DNA of 64,000 nucleotides from Muribaculaceae bacterium. Its GTDB lineage: Bacteria > Bacteroidota > Bacteroidia > Bacteroidales > Muribaculaceae. The stretch covers positions 124,001-188,000 of the forward strand of contig JAFSCJ010000016.1 in the NCBI GenBank assembly GCA_017436845.1, written 5' to 3'. A program made the position numbers and the translations under genes. Shown in pieces: positions 26,478-34,955 of the stretch; positions within the stretch are counted from its first letter, which is position 1; the number at the start of each line of letters is the position of its first letter. Under the pieces are notes generated by a model. That model was not told the DNA's origin. It was given only the letters and a program-made list of their open reading frames with translations, and did no database searches.

Positions 26478-29400
26478 TTATAATTCTTTTAATTCATTTT
26501 CCATTATCTCACGTGCAAGTGCTTTGTATTTAGCATATACAGGACTGAACTCATTGTTCTCACATGCTGCTGATGGGAGAATTTTTTCTTTCAATAATGT
26601 AACCATGGCTTTGCGCATAGCCACTTTTTGGTCGTTGCTACGACATTGAGTTTTCATGTTTTTATCTACTAAAGCCATTACTTTTTGAGCCAAATTATAG
26701 TCATTTGCCAATACATCGATAGTTGCCATCAAGTCTTTGCCGGCTTTCACCCAATTATCTCCGTCTAAATCATCGGGGAAATTGATTGCATCGAAATGTG
26801 CGCCTGTTGTAGGATCGCTCTTCTCTACAAATAATCCCATGGCATAGGCTTTCAATACGTATGGAGTAACCATTTCTTTGATTTCAATGATGTCCATTTC
26901 AAATAATGATGGTAATGGTTTAGCGAATGTTTCGGTGTGAAGCACCATTTTGTTTAGATCGCTATCGGGAGCTGCCAACATATCTTCATAGCGTTTTTTG
27001 AGGACTTTTACGTTAGAAACATAGCGCAATGGGAATCCTGATGCGGCGGCAACCACAACGATTTGGTTGTTTTTATAGTTGATAGAAACGTCTTCTTTAG
27101 GATTGAAACCGGGGTAAATTTGAACAAATGTATTAATCAATTTATCACGGAAACCGCTCTTATCGTCATCAAATTTAGGGATACATAGTTGTACCATTGA
27201 CATCATGTTGCCTCCACCTTGGAAACCTTTACCTTGTTCTTCGGCATTGAATTGAAGATATGGTTTCGCTGAATTGATCATTGAGCGAACAAGTTGTTCC
27301 AATTTTTCTTCAGTATTATATTCTTGTTTAAGTTTTTCCAAGATGTTAACACCGAGCATTTTGTTCAATGGATCGGCTTGAGCAGCATTTTCCATTGCAG
27401 CACGTGCAGTAGTTTGACACACGTCAAGGATAATATCACTTGCTGTTTCGTAGTCGGTTCTGTCGCAAAGGTTGCCAAATGAACGTTCTCCATCTTCGCC
27501 AAGAGCTTTAACGAGTTTGTTACGGATTGATAGAGCGTTGTCGTTTTGAGTTTCTTTATTTACGACACAAGCTTTTGTGAAGCGTTGAACCATATCAGGA
27601 TCATATTTTTTCTGTATTCCTGTTTCGTCGGCGTCTTCCTTCTTACATTTGCTATCTGCTTGACGAGTAACCTCTTCCAAAATGGCAGTCAAGATAGATT
27701 TATATTGAACAACACCATCTTTCATCAAGCCAAGTTGCTCGATGACAGCTTGCATCAATTCAGTTGCAAAACGATAGGCCTCGATGCGAGTGGCAGTAGT
27801 GTATAATTCGCATTTAGCTGTTTTGTATGCGCTGAATACTTTTTTTGACGCACCTGTAATCGCATCTCTCAACCAACCGATATTATCCCATTCGATATTG
27901 CATTGACGGATTCTTTCGTTGCAGTCGTCCAACTCTTCCTCCATTTTTGCAATTTGTTCTTTAATATCGTTGATGCGTTCTGTACAATCAGCAATCAAAA
28001 GACTTGTATATTTTTCAATTTCAAGGATACTCTTTTGACCACTTTGCCATTCTTCAAAAAGAAGAGTCTCGATATGGCGGCGAATAGCTTTTGCATATGC
28101 GCCACGTTCACCGCGTTGAGTTTCATAGAACTTCTTAACACCTAATGCACGGAAATTCTTTTCATAATATTCTGTACATGCATCGCTGAAGATTGCCAAC
28201 CAACTTTTCTTTTCCGATTCGGTTTGTGCATCATCGGCAAATCCTTGTGTACGTTCTTCCCATGTAGAGTCGATGTCGTGCCAACGTTTAGTCCCTGCGC
28301 TTTCAATGATGGGTTTAGAAAGCATTAGGTAATTGTTAGAAAGCATTAAACGTTCACGATTCTTGCGATCCTTGATTTCAGAAGCAAATCCGCTACCCAC
28401 TTCTTCCAATGATGTTTCGGCATAACCGATGCCTTCTTGCCATAGGTTGAATTGCAATTGGCGAGCTGCTTGGCGAGCAAAATTGTATGTTACAAATTCT
28501 TCGATTTCGGTTTCGGGATATTCGATGCGTTTGATACCGAAAGCAAGGAATTTGCGACTGCGAGCAGGTTGATTTGCACGATCCATTTCAGGACCTGCAC
28601 CATCATTTTCGCAACCTACAAGGCGGTTCATTTTACCGGCATCGCCCGACATTTCGCTTGCTACGATTTTTTGGAACATGAAATCGGCAACTGAAGCAGG
28701 AAGACCTACGGCTAAGTCTAATATCTTGCCGGCTTCATTTACATTTGAATAAAGATAAGCCGCTTCAAATGCGTTGATACCATTTAAGAGACGTTGAACT
28801 TCGCCTGTGTAGTTATCTTTTTTTCCTGTTACGTCAAGAGGAAGATATTTTCCGATGCTCATTGCATTTAATTCTACCAATGCCGCATAGCCATTAGCTT
28901 GATAGAATCCGCTATCGTGGTCAGAATTAACAAGATTCATTTCCGGAACATATAGGTATAGATTTACTTTGAAACGGTCTCCGTTTGCTCCGGGTTGTGG
29001 TGGATATTCTTTGCGAATTTGGCTGACTGCATCGATGATTGAGCCCGATCCTGTCCCTCCGGCAAGACCTGCGCAGATGTGGAATGTGACAGCAGAATCA
29101 TTTGAGGTTTGGGTAATGCGTGTAACTGCTTGCTTAACGCGAGAAACGAAATCGCTGTTTGCATCTTGCACGCTCATGTTGTTTGCCAACAATGTGCGAC
29201 CCAAACGACGACGTTGACCACCAATGCCGGCAGTGATTAGCGGGCCTAATTTGCTTGTCATCAGGTTTATATCATCGGAATTAAGGAAACATTCTACTCC
29301 GGGATACATTGAAAGATTAGAGAACATGCTTGCGCTTACACCATGGATAGAAACTTTTTGAGCTTCTTTCAAGTGAACTGATTTTCCCATCACTTTCCAT

Positions 29401-29567
29401 CCTGTGCGATTGTCCAAATCGGCAGGAGATGAATCTACATAAATGTATTCTAAATTAATGTTGTTGGTGGGCTCATTTGAATGGAATTCTTCATAAACCC
29501 TTTTTCTCATTTCGCGAAGCACCTTTCCTCCGGTACCTCCCAAGCCAATGATTAAATGATTTGCCAT
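26478..29567 (-). CDS. Large tubulin/FtsZ-like GTPase (Tubulin-like family)
   Basis: 1029 residues, about the length of the prokaryotic 'Tubulin-like' (Tubulin_2) family and three times that of FtsZ. The N-terminus has the first nucleotide loop LIIGLGGTGGK (G8-G14), strand YIYVDSSPADLD (41-52), AGIGGQRRRLGR (113-124) and the tubulin signature AGLAGGTGSGS (166-176) that binds the GTP phosphates. Residues ~200-330 continue the GTPase core; ~500-640 include a coiled coil (IKEQIAKMEEELDDCNERI), and the C-terminal third is mixed alpha/beta. There is no signal peptide or clear membrane helix. The T7 catalytic loop of tubulins was not identified by eye, so polymer-linked GTP hydrolysis is uncertain. 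Genes for a small membrane protein (upstream) and a zinc-ribbon membrane protein (downstream) suggest work at the inner membrane, such as membrane remodelling or organising a surface complex. Confidence 0.88.
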   Translation of the reverse strand: MANHLIIGLGGTGGKVLREMRKRVYEEFHSNEPTNNINLEYIYVDSSPADLDNRTGWKVMGKSVHLKEAQKVSIHGVSASMFSNLSMYPGVECFLNSDDINLMTSKLGPLITAGIGGQRRRLGRTLLANNMSVQDANSDFVSRVKQAVTRITQTSNDSAVTFHICAGLAGGTGSGSIIDAVSQIRKEYPPQPGANGDRFKVNLYLYVPEMNLVNSDHDSGFYQANGYAALVELNAMSIGKYLPLDVTGKKDNYTGEVQRLLNGINAFEAAYLYSNVNEAGKILDLAVGLPASVADFMFQKIVASEMSGDAGKMNRLVGCENDGAGPEMDRANQPARSRKFLAFGIKRIEYPETEIEEFVTYNFARQAARQLQFNLWQEGIGYAETSLEEVGSGFASEIKDRKNRERLMLSNNYLMLSKPIIESAGTKRWHDIDSTWEERTQGFADDAQTESEKKSWLAIFSDACTEYYEKNFRALGVKKFYETQRGERGAYAKAIRRHIETLLFEEWQSGQKSILEIEKYTSLLIADCTERINDIKEQIAKMEEELDDCNERIRQCNIEWDNIGWLRDAITGASKKVFSAYKTAKCELYTTATRIEAYRFATELMQAVIEQLGLMKDGVVQYKSILTAILEEVTRQADSKCKKEDADETGIQKKYDPDMVQRFTKACVVNKETQNDNALSIRNKLVKALGEDGERSFGNLCDRTDYETASDIILDVCQTTARAAMENAAQADPLNKMLGVNILEKLKQEYNTEEKLEQLVRSMINSAKPYLQFNAEEQGKGFQGGGNMMSMVQLCIPKFDDDKSGFRDKLINTFVQIYPGFNPKEDVSINYKNNQIVVVAAASGFPLRYVSNVKVLKKRYEDMLAAPDSDLNKMVLHTETFAKPLPSLFEMDIIEIKEMVTPYVLKAYAMGLFVEKSDPTTGAHFDAINFPDDLDGDNWVKAGKDLMATIDVLANDYNLAQKVMALVDKNMKTQCRSNDQKVAMRKAMVTLLKEKILPSAACENNEFSPVYAKYKALAREIMENELKEL

Positions 29568-29592
29568 AGTGTTTTATTTTATTGTTTTAAGA

Positions 29593-30174
29593 TTAAAAAT
29601 CGTCTCTGCGACTGCGCCTCCTTGCTGTAGAGGAAGACCGTCGTGTTGTTTTGTGGTAGGCATCCATGGTTTTAATGACAATGAACGTCCCTATTGCGAT
29701 GAATGCCACGCACCATCCTAAATGTTTGAGGATAAAGATATTCATAAATTCATGGCACTCGTCAATCATTGCTTGAACAATTGTTGATGGTGTGTGATTA
29801 GAGAAATCTCCGGAACCTACATAACAGGCAAATAGCGGATAATCGTCTCTTAAAGAATTTATAATGTCTTGTGTTTCTTCTTCGGTGAAATAGTGGTCGA
29901 TATTGTAGACGCTGATATATTCAGTTACGCTTACTCCAATATCATCAGTCATCCCTTTTATTTTGAATGCTCCACATATTAAAATTGAGTGATAGGCAAG
30001 CAGAATGAATAATATTGCCCCTACTATATATGTAATAGGCGTAAATGTGTATTTTGGGTAGAAACTTTTTACTAAATAAAAAAGCAACCCAACTCCAATT
30101 ATAGTGATAAATACACCTAATAGCATGCTACCAAAAGCATAATATAAAACATCGAAAGCAAGATCGATATGCAT
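29593..30174 (-). CDS. Small membrane protein heading the tubulin-like operon
   Basis: 193 residues with three hydrophobic helices at about 12-36, 47-68 and 148-168. The loop between helices two and three (about 70-145) is polar, with EEETQDIINSLRDDYP. The protein ends in a strongly basic tail (RRSSSTARRRSRRDDF). If the tail is cytosolic by the positive-inside rule, the loop faces the periplasm. The basic tail could contact the acidic GTPase encoded 25 bp downstream. Family not recognised. Confidence 0.7.
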   Translation of the reverse strand: MHIDLAFDVLYYAFGSMLLGVFITIIGVGLLFYLVKSFYPKYTFTPITYIVGAILFILLAYHSILICGAFKIKGMTDDIGVSVTEYISVYNIDHYFTEEETQDIINSLRDDYPLFACYVGSGDFSNHTPSTIVQAMIDECHEFMNIFILKHLGWCVAFIAIGTFIVIKTMDAYHKTTRRSSSTARRRSRRDDF

Positions 30175-30252
30175 AGTTCCTTATTGGTATTATTAAGATT
30201 AAATTAATAGTATCTAATGTGTAGATATTGCCGTTTGGCGAATATATAAATG

Positions 30253-30260
30253 CAAATATA
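30253..30260 (-). promoter_or_regulatory. -7 element for the tubulin-like operon
   Basis: Read on the reverse strand this is TATATTTG, an exact TAnnTTTG, 78 bp before the first gene. A CAA (TTG on the reverse strand) at 30284-30286 is 23 bp away, slightly too far, so the call rests on the -7 box. Confidence 0.55.
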
Positions 30261-30362
30261 AAACATATTTATGGAATAAATGGCAATGTTTTATTAAAAA
30301 AAGTGCCAAAATAAGCAATCTGTTAATGTCGAAAACTTTTTTGAAAATAGAGAGGGACAAAA

Positions 30363-30394
30363 TTTGATTTGTTGTGATAAGTTGATTAATTTTG
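30363..30394 (+). promoter_or_regulatory. Promoter of the HU/SPOR gene, almost touching its ATG
   Basis: TTTG at 30363-30366, a 20-bp spacer and TAATTTTG at 30387-30394. Transcription would begin about 5-7 bases later, at or within a base or two of the ATG at 30400, implying a leaderless or near-leaderless message. Confidence 0.65.
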
Positions 30395-30399
30395 CAAAG

Positions 30400-31368
30400 A
30401 TGATTTCGATAAATGAACATATAGAGTATTTGATAACGCGACATGATTGTGTCGTTGTACCGGGTTGGGGTGCATTAATCGCTCAATATCAATCAGCGCA
30501 AATCGATGAGACAAATGGAGTTATGTTGCCTCCGATGCGCACGATTGGGTTCAATCGCGATATTAATCATAATGATGGACTTATTGCGACATCAATAATG
30601 CGTCGTGAGAAGATACCCTATGAAACAGCAGTGAAAATCGTTAATGATGAAGTCAATGTCATGAATCATCAATTTAATATCGATGGTGAAATTTCGTTAG
30701 GAAAGTTGGGCGTTTTTCGTAAATCAGAAGATGATACTGTAGTTTTCGAACCATTTGCTTCGAAAATAGAGTATGCCGGTTTACCTTTACCTGTGTTGAA
30801 TATTGAAGAGAAACGAATAGAGAAAGAGCCGGAAATCAAAAACGATGTTGTCTATATTCCTGTCAGTCGTAATTTCTTCAAGTTTGCAGCATCAATAATT
30901 TTGCTAATAGGATTAGGACTGACTTTGTCAACACCATTGATTGTTGACGAAGCGCAAATGAATTATGCATCAATATCAACACCTAAAGTTGTTGTCTCGG
31001 AAACTGTTAATCCTCAATTTGTTGAGCCGGCTGTTGATGCTGAGTTGTTTATAGCAATGCCCGACGTAAATGAGGCGATGACAGTAGTTGATACAACAAT
31101 GACAATGATGCCGATGGGTGATACTATGATGGCAATGCGTTGCAGTGAAACAGATGCTTATTGCCTTATTGTTGCGTCTCTTGCCACACGCGAACTTGCT
31201 GAAGAATATATCGCAGAGAGGGGAGATGTGAGAATGCGCATTTTGGAATGTGATGGCAAGTATCGCATATATGTAGCGACAGGTGCAACTGCTACTCAAG
31301 CCATGAGACCTATGCAATCGGTCGCATTTGCCGAAAAATACCCTGCTGCATGGGTGTGTCGTAGATAA
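30400..31368 (+). CDS. HU-like (CCDC81 type) and SPOR domain membrane protein
   Basis: 322 residues from the ATG at 30400 (product ISINEHIEYLITRHDCVVVPGWGALIAQY). Residues ~1-55 and ~60-125 resemble the two HU-type units of the Bacteroidetes CCDC81-like family; GEISLGKLGVFRK is the second unit's core. One membrane helix lies at about 165-185, and the exported end (about 250-322, AYCLIVASLATRELAEEYIAERG and YRIYVATGATATQAM) is a SPOR domain, which binds septal peptidoglycan stripped of stem peptides. The layout suggests a link between a cytosolic partner (DNA or protein) and the division-site cell wall. It opens divergently from the tubulin-like operon. Confidence 0.85.
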   Translation: MISINEHIEYLITRHDCVVVPGWGALIAQYQSAQIDETNGVMLPPMRTIGFNRDINHNDGLIATSIMRREKIPYETAVKIVNDEVNVMNHQFNIDGEISLGKLGVFRKSEDDTVVFEPFASKIEYAGLPLPVLNIEEKRIEKEPEIKNDVVYIPVSRNFFKFAASIILLIGLGLTLSTPLIVDEAQMNYASISTPKVVVSETVNPQFVEPAVDAELFIAMPDVNEAMTVVDTTMTMMPMGDTMMAMRCSETDAYCLIVASLATRELAEEYIAERGDVRMRILECDGKYRIYVATGATATQAMRPMQSVAFAEKYPAAWVCRR

Positions 31369-31395
31369 TCTAATATCCACTTAAATAAAATCATT

Positions 31396-31932
31396 ATGGG
31401 AAATTTTCATGATTTGCTGGTCAACCGACGCAGCATACGTCGTTATACATCGGAAGAGGTTAGTGCCGAAAATGTCAAACTTATTCTTGAAGCGGCATTG
31501 ATGGCTCCAACATCTAAAAGTACTCGTGCGTGGCAATTTATCGTTGTAGAGGATAAAGATATGCTTGAGCGATTGAGCCATTGTAAACCTGCCGGAGCCG
31601 CTCCTATTGCAAAGGCTGCTTTTGCTGTTGTAGTTGCAGCTGATCCTTCATTGACTGATCCATGGGTGGAGGATGCTTCAATTGCTGCCGCTTATATGCA
31701 GTTGCAAGCAGAGGATTTGGGCTTAGGCTCATGCTGGATCCAGGTCAGAGGCCGATTTGCCGGAGATAATACACCGTCAGAGGAGTATGTTCAAGAGTTG
31801 TTGGGAATGCCCGATACATTGCCAGTGTTGTGTGTGATGGCATTTGGGCACAAGGATGAAGAACGTCGACCATGTGATACATCAAAGCTGTTGTGGGAAA
31901 AAGTCCACATTGGCACATGGAAAGAGGTGTAA
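31396..31932 (+). CDS. Nitroreductase-family flavoprotein
   Basis: 178 residues. The start FHDLLVNRRSIRRYTSEEV and the following APTSKSTRAWQFIVVED are the FMN-binding entry of the nitroreductase fold; GLGSCWIQVRGR and the late VMAFGHKDEERRP also fit. It should be a homodimeric FMN enzyme using NAD(P)H; the substrate is not predictable. Its 3' end overlaps the next gene's start, and the genes up to maf are chained by overlaps. Confidence 0.88.
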   Translation: MGNFHDLLVNRRSIRRYTSEEVSAENVKLILEAALMAPTSKSTRAWQFIVVEDKDMLERLSHCKPAGAAPIAKAAFAVVVAADPSLTDPWVEDASIAAAYMQLQAEDLGLGSCWIQVRGRFAGDNTPSEEYVQELLGMPDTLPVLCVMAFGHKDEERRPCDTSKLLWEKVHIGTWKEV

Positions 31933-32726
31933 GACATAAAATTGCTATAATAGGCGCAGGAAATGTGGCAACGCATTTAGCGCAAGCATTCGCTTGTGCC
32001 AATGATGTTGTGCAGATTTATAGTCGCAATCTTGATAACGCCACTTGCTTGGCATCTAAAATACAAGGATGTGAGGCTATTAACGATTTATCGCAATTAA
32101 GTAGTAATGTAGATATATATATAGTTTCGGTTAAAGACGATGCAATAATCGATATTGTATATGGAATGCCGGAAACTTGCCGAAATGGGCTATGGGTGCA
32201 CACATCCGGTAGCGTGTCTATGGATGTGTTTAGGAACATAGCTGAAAATTATGGCGTGCTTTATCCGTTGCAGACGTTTTCTCGAGATGTCCCGGTAAAT
32301 GTTGGAGAGGTCCCCTTTTTTATAGAGGGGAATAATGCGGTAAGTTTTGGGCGAATAAAAGATGTGGCATTGAGTGTTTCTTCGATTGTCAGATGTGCCG
32401 ATAGCGATAGTCGCAAACTTATTCATGCATCGGCTGTATTTGCTTGTAATTTTGTAAATCACATGTGGTCAATTGCTGATGAAGTGTTGAAAGCCGGCAA
32501 TTTTTCATTTGATTTGCTGTTGCCATTATTGAAAGAAACGCTTGCCAAGGCGTCTAAAGTTTCTCCTTTTGATGCCCAGACAGGTCCTGCACGGCGAGGA
32601 GATGTTGAGACGATGGCAGGGCATTTAGCTTTGCTTGATGAAGATAAAAAAGAGATATATAAACTGCTTTCGCGCAGTATAATGAAACAATATAATATTC
32701 CTATAGATGAGCAGAATAAATTATGA
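31917..32726 (+). CDS. DUF2520 Rossmann-fold protein
   Basis: 269 residues if begun at the ATG at 31917; an earlier ATG at 31893 would add eight residues that are not conserved-looking. The N-terminal Rossmann motif is KIAIIGAGNVATHLAQAF (NADP-type GxGxxA). The DUF2520 C-terminal helical domain follows with HASAVFACNFVNHMWSIADE and TGPARRGDVETMAGHL. Members resemble pyrroline-5-carboxylate and ketopantoate reductases, but the reaction is unknown. It overlaps the upstream gene by 16 bp and the kdsC-like gene by 20 bp. Confidence 0.87.
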   Translation: MERGVRHKIAIIGAGNVATHLAQAFACANDVVQIYSRNLDNATCLASKIQGCEAINDLSQLSSNVDIYIVSVKDDAIIDIVYGMPETCRNGLWVHTSGSVSMDVFRNIAENYGVLYPLQTFSRDVPVNVGEVPFFIEGNNAVSFGRIKDVALSVSSIVRCADSDSRKLIHASAVFACNFVNHMWSIADEVLKAGNFSFDLLLPLLKETLAKASKVSPFDAQTGPARRGDVETMAGHLALLDEDKKEIYKLLSRSIMKQYNIPIDEQNKL

Positions 32727-33231
32727 TTTGCGCTTGATAAGAGCTATCGCCTTTGATGTAGATGGAGTGCTATCTCCTTCTACGATTCCATTGCATCCCA
32801 ATGGCGTTCCAATGCGCATGGTAAATATAAAAGATGGATATGCTATACAACTTGCAGTGAAACATGGATATAAGATTGCAATCATTACAGGTGCCGATAC
32901 AGAGGCTATCAGAGTGCGTTTTGCCGGACTTGGGGTAGAGGATATCTATCTGAAAGCAGGACAGAAAGTGCCATGTCTGAAGGAATGGATGAGCAAATAT
33001 GGTTTAAAATCAGAGGAAGTTGCTTATGTCGGAGATGATATTCCTGATTTTGAGGCGATGCAGATGGTCGGATTGTCGGTAGCACCTGTCGATGCAGCAG
33101 ATGATATTAAGGAAATAGCAACGTATATTTCTCCTTGTCGAGGAGGTGAGGGTGTTGGACGAGACCTCCTTGAGCAGATAATGAGAGTGCGTGGCGATTG
33201 GATGTCAACAGCAAAAGCCTTTGGGTGGTAA
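32707..33231 (+). CDS. kdsC: HAD phosphatase, KdsC-like
   Basis: 174 residues. HAD motif I is FDVDGVLS (nucleophile Asp, second Asp acid/base), motif II ITGAD and motif IV VGDDIPD; there is no cap domain, which is typical of tetrameric KdsC (3-deoxy-D-manno-octulosonate-8-phosphate phosphatase) in lipopolysaccharide synthesis. The long C-terminal tail with SPCRGGEGVGRDLLEQIM closes the neighbouring active site in that family. YrbI-type proteins with other sugar phosphates are possible. Its TAA overlaps the ATG of maf (TAATG). Confidence 0.87.
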   Translation: MSRINYDLRLIRAIAFDVDGVLSPSTIPLHPNGVPMRMVNIKDGYAIQLAVKHGYKIAIITGADTEAIRVRFAGLGVEDIYLKAGQKVPCLKEWMSKYGLKSEEVAYVGDDIPDFEAMQMVGLSVAPVDAADDIKEIATYISPCRGGEGVGRDLLEQIMRVRGDWMSTAKAFGW

Positions 33232-33818
33232 TGAATGTGCTGAGAAATCTAAAAGGATATAAACTCTTGCTTGCAAGCGCATCGCCTCGTCGCAAGGAAT
33301 TGTTGGCTATGCTTGGACTCGAGTTTGATCTATGCTCAGGGAAAGATGTTGATGAAAGCTATCCTGAGGATATTGAAACAGATGAGATTGCTAAATTTCT
33401 TGCGCAAAAGAAAGCCGATGCCTATGTCAAAGAGTTGGCTTCCGATGAAATCGTAATTACTGCTGACACGATTGTCGTTAATGACGGGAGGGTTTTAGGA
33501 AAACCGGCTGATGAGATTGAGGCGAAGACGATGTTGAAATCTTTGTCAGGGCATAAACATAGGGTAATAACCGGAGTAGCTGTTACTTCAAAACAAAAAC
33601 AGGTCTCATTCTCGGTAGGGACCGATGTGGAATTTGCCACGTTGGATGCCGATGAAATAGATGAGTATGTTTCGGTGTTCAAACCTCTTGATAAGGCCGG
33701 TGCTTATGGTATTCAGGAATGGATAGGGTGTATAGGTGTGAAGAATATTAATGGAAGCTATTATAATGTAATGGGGTTGCCATTACATCGGCTATATACT
33801 GAACTGAAGCGTTTCTGA
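33231..33818 (+). CDS. maf: Maf-family nucleotide pyrophosphatase
   Basis: 195 residues from the ATG at 33231, which overlaps the upstream stop; an earlier start inside kdsC is unneeded. Family blocks are LLASASPRRKELL (binding loop), EIVITADTIVV (catalytic aspartate), LSGHKHRVITGVAV and DKAGAYGIQEW. It hydrolyses non-standard or methylated nucleoside triphosphates (dTTP/UTP-type in the YhdE group). The last 27 bp overlap the end of the convergent gene on the other strand. Confidence 0.93.
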   Translation: MNVLRNLKGYKLLLASASPRRKELLAMLGLEFDLCSGKDVDESYPEDIETDEIAKFLAQKKADAYVKELASDEIVITADTIVVNDGRVLGKPADEIEAKTMLKSLSGHKHRVITGVAVTSKQKQVSFSVGTDVEFATLDADEIDEYVSVFKPLDKAGAYGIQEWIGCIGVKNINGSYYNVMGLPLHRLYTELKRF

Positions 33819-34952
33819 ATCTCTTTTAGCATCTAATGTAATGTGAAAATTAGTTCCCGGTGGGATGAGACTAAGCGAACCTTCAACTAATTTTTTGTCC
33901 TCAAAAGTTGGGACTTTTTTAGAAGAGGAATCCTTTCCATACTCAACGCGCATGATTGCTTTGCTATCGGGCGCTAAATGGTTGTGATATAAATGCCATG
34001 CGACAATACCCATGGTCATTCTTAAATTGATTTCAATACATGGAGCTATTTTATTGGCTCCGTTTTTGTTGTATATGAGCATATCAACACCAAAGAACCC
34101 TGTGTATTTTGATGTGATGATATCGGTTAGCGCATTTTCAAGAGCGCAAGATGTGTTGTAAAGTTGCTCGATTGAGATCATTGTTGATAAATGATTCTCT
34201 ATAATGGTATCGCTTGTTGTAATATTACCTGAATAGGCAGTGCTGTTTCCGGTATAAAACAAAGAATATCCTATTTGCTTAACGGTATTTCCATCGCTAT
34301 GGAATAACATTGCAAAATCTGCCAATTTATTTAAAGGCACTTCGCACATGATAGAGCCTTGTCGTTTAATTATCCCTTCGGCACGACGAATTAACTCACG
34401 TTCTGATAAAGTTGATGCATTAACAACCCCACGCCCACTGCTTGACCATGGCGATTTTATGAAACAGCCATTATGCTTTTTTGCAAATGCGATAACATCG
34501 TTTGGCGTTTTTGCTTCAAAGGGGAGAGGTGGCAACTGAAATGATAGAAACTCATTGAGTCGAGATAATATGTCTATTGTGGTACGGCGATGGCTTAGTT
34601 GTCTGATATTCTCTATTTGAGAGTGCGAAATGAGTGCATTATTGTCAACACCGGCGTTTGTTAGTTGTCTCAATGCATCAAGTGACCATCCCCATGGGCG
34701 AGCTTCATAACATTCATTGTGTAAGGTAGGGATGTATATTGAGGCTTTGATGTTTGTTCTAGTTTTTATGTGTTCAAGCCATTTTATATCAATATTAGGT
34801 GCAATAACAACATCATTAGGATTTGCATACCAAAAAGGTAATGCTTCTCCTGCTTGATGCAGAGCCATTGCATTTGGAGGTGCAGTGTAGTTGCTTTTGC
34901 CATGAGCAAGAGCAAGGTCATTTTCCGGATTGAATAAATGAATGAGAGACAT
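33792..34952 (-). CDS. ATP-grasp-like protein of unknown function
   Basis: 386 residues. KSPWSSSGRGVV (about residues 166-177) is the ATP-grasp glycine-rich/lysine region and PCIEINLRMTMG (about 306-317) supplies the metal-binding Glu and Asn near the end of the fold. The N-terminus IHLFNPENDLALAHG is characteristic of a Bacteroidetes-restricted family with no assigned reaction. ATP-grasp enzymes join a carboxylate to an amine or similar. It is 3 bp after the mannose-6-phosphate isomerase gene, so the two are co-transcribed; it could act on a sugar or cell-wall precursor (weak inference). Confidence 0.7.
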   Translation of the reverse strand: MSLIHLFNPENDLALAHGKSNYTAPPNAMALHQAGEALPFWYANPNDVVIAPNIDIKWLEHIKTRTNIKASIYIPTLHNECYEARPWGWSLDALRQLTNAGVDNNALISHSQIENIRQLSHRRTTIDILSRLNEFLSFQLPPLPFEAKTPNDVIAFAKKHNGCFIKSPWSSSGRGVVNASTLSERELIRRAEGIIKRQGSIMCEVPLNKLADFAMLFHSDGNTVKQIGYSLFYTGNSTAYSGNITTSDTIIENHLSTMISIEQLYNTSCALENALTDIITSKYTGFFGVDMLIYNKNGANKIAPCIEINLRMTMGIVAWHLYHNHLAPDSKAIMRVEYGKDSSSKKVPTFEDKKLVEGSLSLIPPGTNFHITLDAKRDSETLQFSI

Positions 34953-34955
34953 CCT

